A stretch of DNA of 64,000 nucleotides from Phycisphaeraceae bacterium (GTDB lineage Bacteria > Planctomycetota > Phycisphaerae > Phycisphaerales > UBA1924): contig JAHBXH010000001.1 of the NCBI GenBank assembly GCA_019636555.1, forward strand, positions 2,080,928 through 2,144,927, in the 5' to 3' direction. A program made the position numbers and the translations under genes. Under the pieces are notes generated by a model. It was not told the DNA's origin, searched no databases, and saw only the letters and a list, made by a program, of their open reading frames with translations. Below, in pieces: positions 61,343-64,000 of the stretch (position 1 is the stretch's first letter; each line of letters starts with the position of its first letter).

Positions 61343-62803
61343 CTACTTGACCGCGATCTCGGAATCGAGGGCTCCAAGGGAATGCTGCCAGCCGCCGCCG
61401 AGTGCGCGGTATAGACGGATAGCCTGCCTCGTCACCTCTACTTCTGATCGCACCAGGTCAATATCGCTATCAAGCGCCCGACGCTCGGCGTCGAGCACAT
61501 CGAGGAACCGCACGATGCCGCGATCGTAATTCCGCCGGGTAAGGGTCGCGGCGCTCACGGCGGCGTCGCGTGACTCCACCAGCTGACGCCGGCGTAGCTC
61601 CTGCTGACCGTATTCGACAAGTGACCGCTCAACGTCTTCCACCGCCAGGAGAATCGACTGCTGATACCGGGCGTACTGCGCGTCGGCTCTTGCTTCGGCG
61701 GCGACGACCTGTGCCCGCAGCGCTCCGCCACGGAATACCGGCCACTGGATGGTCGGGCCAATCGCAAAGAAGCCGCTCTGGCTATTGAAGAGATCACCGA
61801 AGCTCACGCTTTCAAAGCCGGTGGCTCCGGTCAGGAAGAACCGAGGGTAGAGTTCGGCCACGGCGACGCCGACGTCCGCCGTGGCCGCGTGCAGGCCTCG
61901 TTCTGCGGCCCTGACATCCGGGCGACGCAGAAGCAGCTCGGACGGAAGCCCGACTGGAACCAAGTCACCGCGGACGACCAACGCGGCCGAGCCCTTCAGC
62001 GCGTCGGTGAGTTCACCCGGCATCCTGCCGGTGAGGACGGCGAGTCGATAGGTCGCAATGTCGATGGCGGCTTGGAGCAGCGGCTCCTGCGCCCTGGTGC
62101 GAGCGAGCTGCGACCGGGCCTGGTCAGAATCGATCTCGGAGGCGATGCCGGTCTTGAACTGACTCTGGACCAGCGTCGCCGTCTGGGACTGCACCTCGAT
62201 GTTGCGCCTGAGCACCGCGAGTTCCCGTTCGGTGCCGCGCAGGTCGGTGTACGCCAGGCCGACCTCGGCCGCGACCGCGACGAGAGCATCCGCGAGGCGC
62301 TCGTGGGCCTCTTGGACCCGTGCGGTCGCGGCTTCGTTCTCGCGGCGCACCGAACCAAAGACATCGATCTCCCAACTCGCTTCAAGGCCGGTCTGGTACA
62401 AGTCCGTCTCAACACTCGCGAGGCCGGCCTGCGAGAGGGGGCCGAGGAGCACTCCATTCTCGCTCGCACGCAGCCGCCGATAGCTCGCATTCGCGTCGAT
62501 GGACGGCATCCCACGTGAATCAGCGATGCCACGCGCCGCTCGCGCCTCACGAACGGCTGCGACGGCGATCCGAAGGTCCTGGTTGCGATGGACGGCGTCC
62601 TCGATGAGTCCCGTGAGGACCGGGTCCTGGAACGTCTCCCACCAGCGATCGGATGCGTGGGTGCCGGACGCGTGGAACGCCGGGTTCCGAAACGCCAGAG
62701 ACACCTCAGCGTCGGGGCGGATGTAGTCCGGACCGACCGCGCTGCACGACGCGAGAATTGCGGACGACATGAGCATCAGCAAGTGTCGTAGTGAGCGTGT
62801 CAT
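61343..62803 (-). CDS. outer-membrane efflux lipoprotein (NodT/OprM family)
   Basis: 486 residues from ATG at 62803, overlapping the RND stop by 4 bases. A signal peptide with lipobox LASC (Cys about 20) is followed by VGPDYIRPDAEV, the OprM/NodT N-terminal marker. The two repeats of the trimeric channel are seen in WWETFQDPVLTGLIEDAVHR, ASWEIDVFGSVRRENEAATA, LRRPDVRAAERGLHAATADV and GPTIQWPVFRGGALRAQV. It forms the outer-membrane exit duct of the pump coded upstream. A periplasmic adaptor gene would be expected in the same operon, probably beyond the right edge. Confidence 0.92.
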   Translation of the reverse strand: MTRSLRHLLMLMSSAILASCSAVGPDYIRPDAEVSLAFRNPAFHASGTHASDRWWETFQDPVLTGLIEDAVHRNQDLRIAVAAVREARAARGIADSRGMPSIDANASYRRLRASENGVLLGPLSQAGLASVETDLYQTGLEASWEIDVFGSVRRENEAATARVQEAHERLADALVAVAAEVGLAYTDLRGTERELAVLRRNIEVQSQTATLVQSQFKTGIASEIDSDQARSQLARTRAQEPLLQAAIDIATYRLAVLTGRMPGELTDALKGSAALVVRGDLVPVGLPSELLLRRPDVRAAERGLHAATADVGVAVAELYPRFFLTGATGFESVSFGDLFNSQSGFFAIGPTIQWPVFRGGALRAQVVAAEARADAQYARYQQSILLAVEDVERSLVEYGQQELRRRQLVESRDAAVSAATLTRRNYDRGIVRFLDVLDAERRALDSDIDLVRSEVEVTRQAIRLYRALGGGWQHSLGALDSEIAVK

Positions 62804-64000
62804 GCGAGGGTCTCCGCGAGCTGGGACGCTGGAGGGGTCGTGTGCACTGGTTGATTCCCCTCGGTATGCCTCACGCGGAACCAAATGGCGTAAAGCGCGG
62901 GAAGGAAGACAAGCGTCAGCACGGTGCCAACGGCGGTACCTCCGATCAGCACGTAGGCCATCGATCCCCAGAACACCGAATGCGTGAGAGGAATGAAGGC
63001 GAGGACGGCGGCGAGCGCGGTCAGGATGACCGGACGCGAGCGTTGGACGGTGGCCTCAATGACCGCGTGATAGGGATCGAGACCATCCGCTTGATTGGTG
63101 TGGATCTGGCCGATCAGGATGAGCGTGTTCCGCATCAGGATGCCCGATAGACCGATCAGACCGAGAATGGCGTTGAAGCCAAACGGTTGATGGAAGATGA
63201 GCAGGACCGGCACCGCGCCGATGAGCCCGAGCGGACCGGTCAGCATCACCAGCCACATGGCCGAGAACGAGCGCACCTGGACGATGATGACGCCCAGCAT
63301 GAGCAGCAGCATGATCGGGAAGAGCGGCGCGAGTGCAGAGTTTGCCTTCTGCGCCTCCTCGATTGATCCCGCCATCTCGATGCGATACCCATCCGGAAGC
63401 GATTCTCGAAGAGGAGCAAGGCTGGCCCATATCCGGGATGAGACATCCGGTGGCTGGGTTGCTTCAACGTTGTCGCCGCGCACGGTGATGGTGGGAGTGC
63501 GATCCCGCCGCTTGATGAGCGGGTCCTCTGGTTGGATGTCCACCCGTCCGATCTGGCTGAGCGGAATCGGCTTGCCGTGCCTTGTCGTAAGGGTGAAGTT
63601 CTCAAGCTGCGCCGGGTCCAATCGCTCAGAACCGGCACTTCTCACGACGACGTTCACCGCCCGAATGTCCTCGCGAACCTGGGTGATGGTTTGGCCGCTC
63701 AGGAGAAACTGCAACTGCTGCGCCGCCTCCTGGGGTGAAAGCCCGATCAACTGCAGTCGTTCCTGATCCAGCACGAAGTGCAACTTGGGTACGCGTTCGC
63801 CCCAATCCACATTCACCGTGCGCATGCTCGGATCTGCGCGCATGACTTCCGCGACACCACGAGCGATCTCACGAAGTTTGACGGGTTCCGATCCCATCAC
63901 GCGGAACGCAACGGGGAAGGGTGAGTAGGGCCCAAAGACCAGCTGCGTGGCGCGGATTCGCGCTGCCGGCGCTAGACCATCGGTCGCCGCCTGTCGCAGT
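62800..64000 (-). CDS. RND-family efflux pump, AcrB-like (C-terminal ~400 residues; N-terminus off window)
   Basis: The frame is open from the right edge to TGA at 62800, about 399 residues. It begins in the porter domain (TQLVFGPYSPFPVAFRVMG), continues with PKLHFVLDQERLQLIGLSPQ and FTLTTRHGKPIPLSQIG, and ends with helices 8-12: FPIMLLLMLGVIIVQVRSFS, FGFNAILGLIGLSGILMRNT, SRPVILTALAAVLAFIPLT and WGSMAYVLIGGTAVGTVLTL. The pattern is that of hydrophobe/amphiphile exporters (HAE1/HAE2-like). Proton-relay Asp residues of helix 4 lie outside the window. First gene visible of the RND, outer-membrane factor, SDR operon. Confidence 0.93.
   Translation of the reverse strand, partial: LRQAATDGLAPAARIRATQLVFGPYSPFPVAFRVMGSEPVKLREIARGVAEVMRADPSMRTVNVDWGERVPKLHFVLDQERLQLIGLSPQEAAQQLQFLLSGQTITQVREDIRAVNVVVRSAGSERLDPAQLENFTLTTRHGKPIPLSQIGRVDIQPEDPLIKRRDRTPTITVRGDNVEATQPPDVSSRIWASLAPLRESLPDGYRIEMAGSIEEAQKANSALAPLFPIMLLLMLGVIIVQVRSFSAMWLVMLTGPLGLIGAVPVLLIFHQPFGFNAILGLIGLSGILMRNTLILIGQIHTNQADGLDPYHAVIEATVQRSRPVILTALAAVLAFIPLTHSVFWGSMAYVLIGGTAVGTVLTLVFLPALYAIWFRVRHTEGNQPVHTTPPASQLAETLA

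Overview
The window is high-GC bacterial DNA. It most likely comes from a Planctomycetota member, and possibly a Phycisphaerae-like lineage. The clues are a prepilin-like protein of the DUF1559 style, an NHL-repeat protein ending in a PGP-TM-Arg-rich sorting tail, a large beta-helix protein ending in dockerin-like calcium loops, a Tricorn protease and DUF1579/DUF2891 proteins. This is inference from gene content; no rRNA or marker phylogeny is available here. Genes are dense, on both strands, and mostly in short operons.

Layout. 1-9.6 kb: a truncated prepilin-like gene, an exported NHL protein, Tricorn protease, a SnoaL-like protein, AMP nucleosidase, an unknown membrane protein and a TetA-like MFS exporter. 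9.6-16.8 kb: a tightly packed minus-strand run coding for both subunits of topoisomerase VI (top6B first, top6A fifth), separated by a coiled-coil lipoprotein, a UbiA-like enzyme and a dienelactone hydrolase, and ending with a zinc-ribbon protein. 16.8-25.2 kb: M48 protease, aquaporin, POT transporter, GT2 glycosyltransferase, then otsAB for trehalose, ndk and a RidA protein. 25.2-34.8 kb: csrA, an NFU Fe-S scaffold, an unknown lipoprotein, hrpA, a beta-helix/dockerin-like protein, a GNAT and a methyltransferase.

34.8-38.2 kb is an accessory, decaying stretch. It holds a strong promoter with an operator-like dyad, a possible ArsR C-terminal remnant, intact SRPBCC, DUF899 and small membrane-protein genes, a glyoxalase pseudogene with a TGG-to-TAG nonsense codon, a frameshifted and deleted TolB-like pseudogene, and a tRNA-Pro(GGG) with its terminator. 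38.3-47 kb is housekeeping: pyrC, cinA, pyk, an orphan substrate-binding protein, an SDR and aspS.

47.0-47.9 kb holds a fluoride riboswitch followed by crcB and a DUF190 gene. The 3' strand of the riboswitch pseudoknot is a perfect 7-nt complement of the crcB Shine-Dalgarno region, so a translational ON switch can be read from the sequence. 47.9-58.9 kb: SpoIIE-type phosphatase, DUF2891, DUF1579, a beta-helix lipoprotein, an M29 aminopeptidase/nitroreductase pair, a 130-bp MITE-like element with CTAG duplications at the end of the nitroreductase gene, VOC, membrane, SDR and thioredoxin-like proteins. 58.9-64 kb: a Cys/Met-metabolism PLP enzyme flanked by two ~90-bp direct repeats, then an RND pump, outer-membrane factor and SDR operon cut by the right edge.

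I found no CRISPR array, rRNA, integrase, intact transposase or phage structural gene. The strongest unusual signals are the topoisomerase VI operon and the fluoride riboswitch with its visible anti-SD mechanism.
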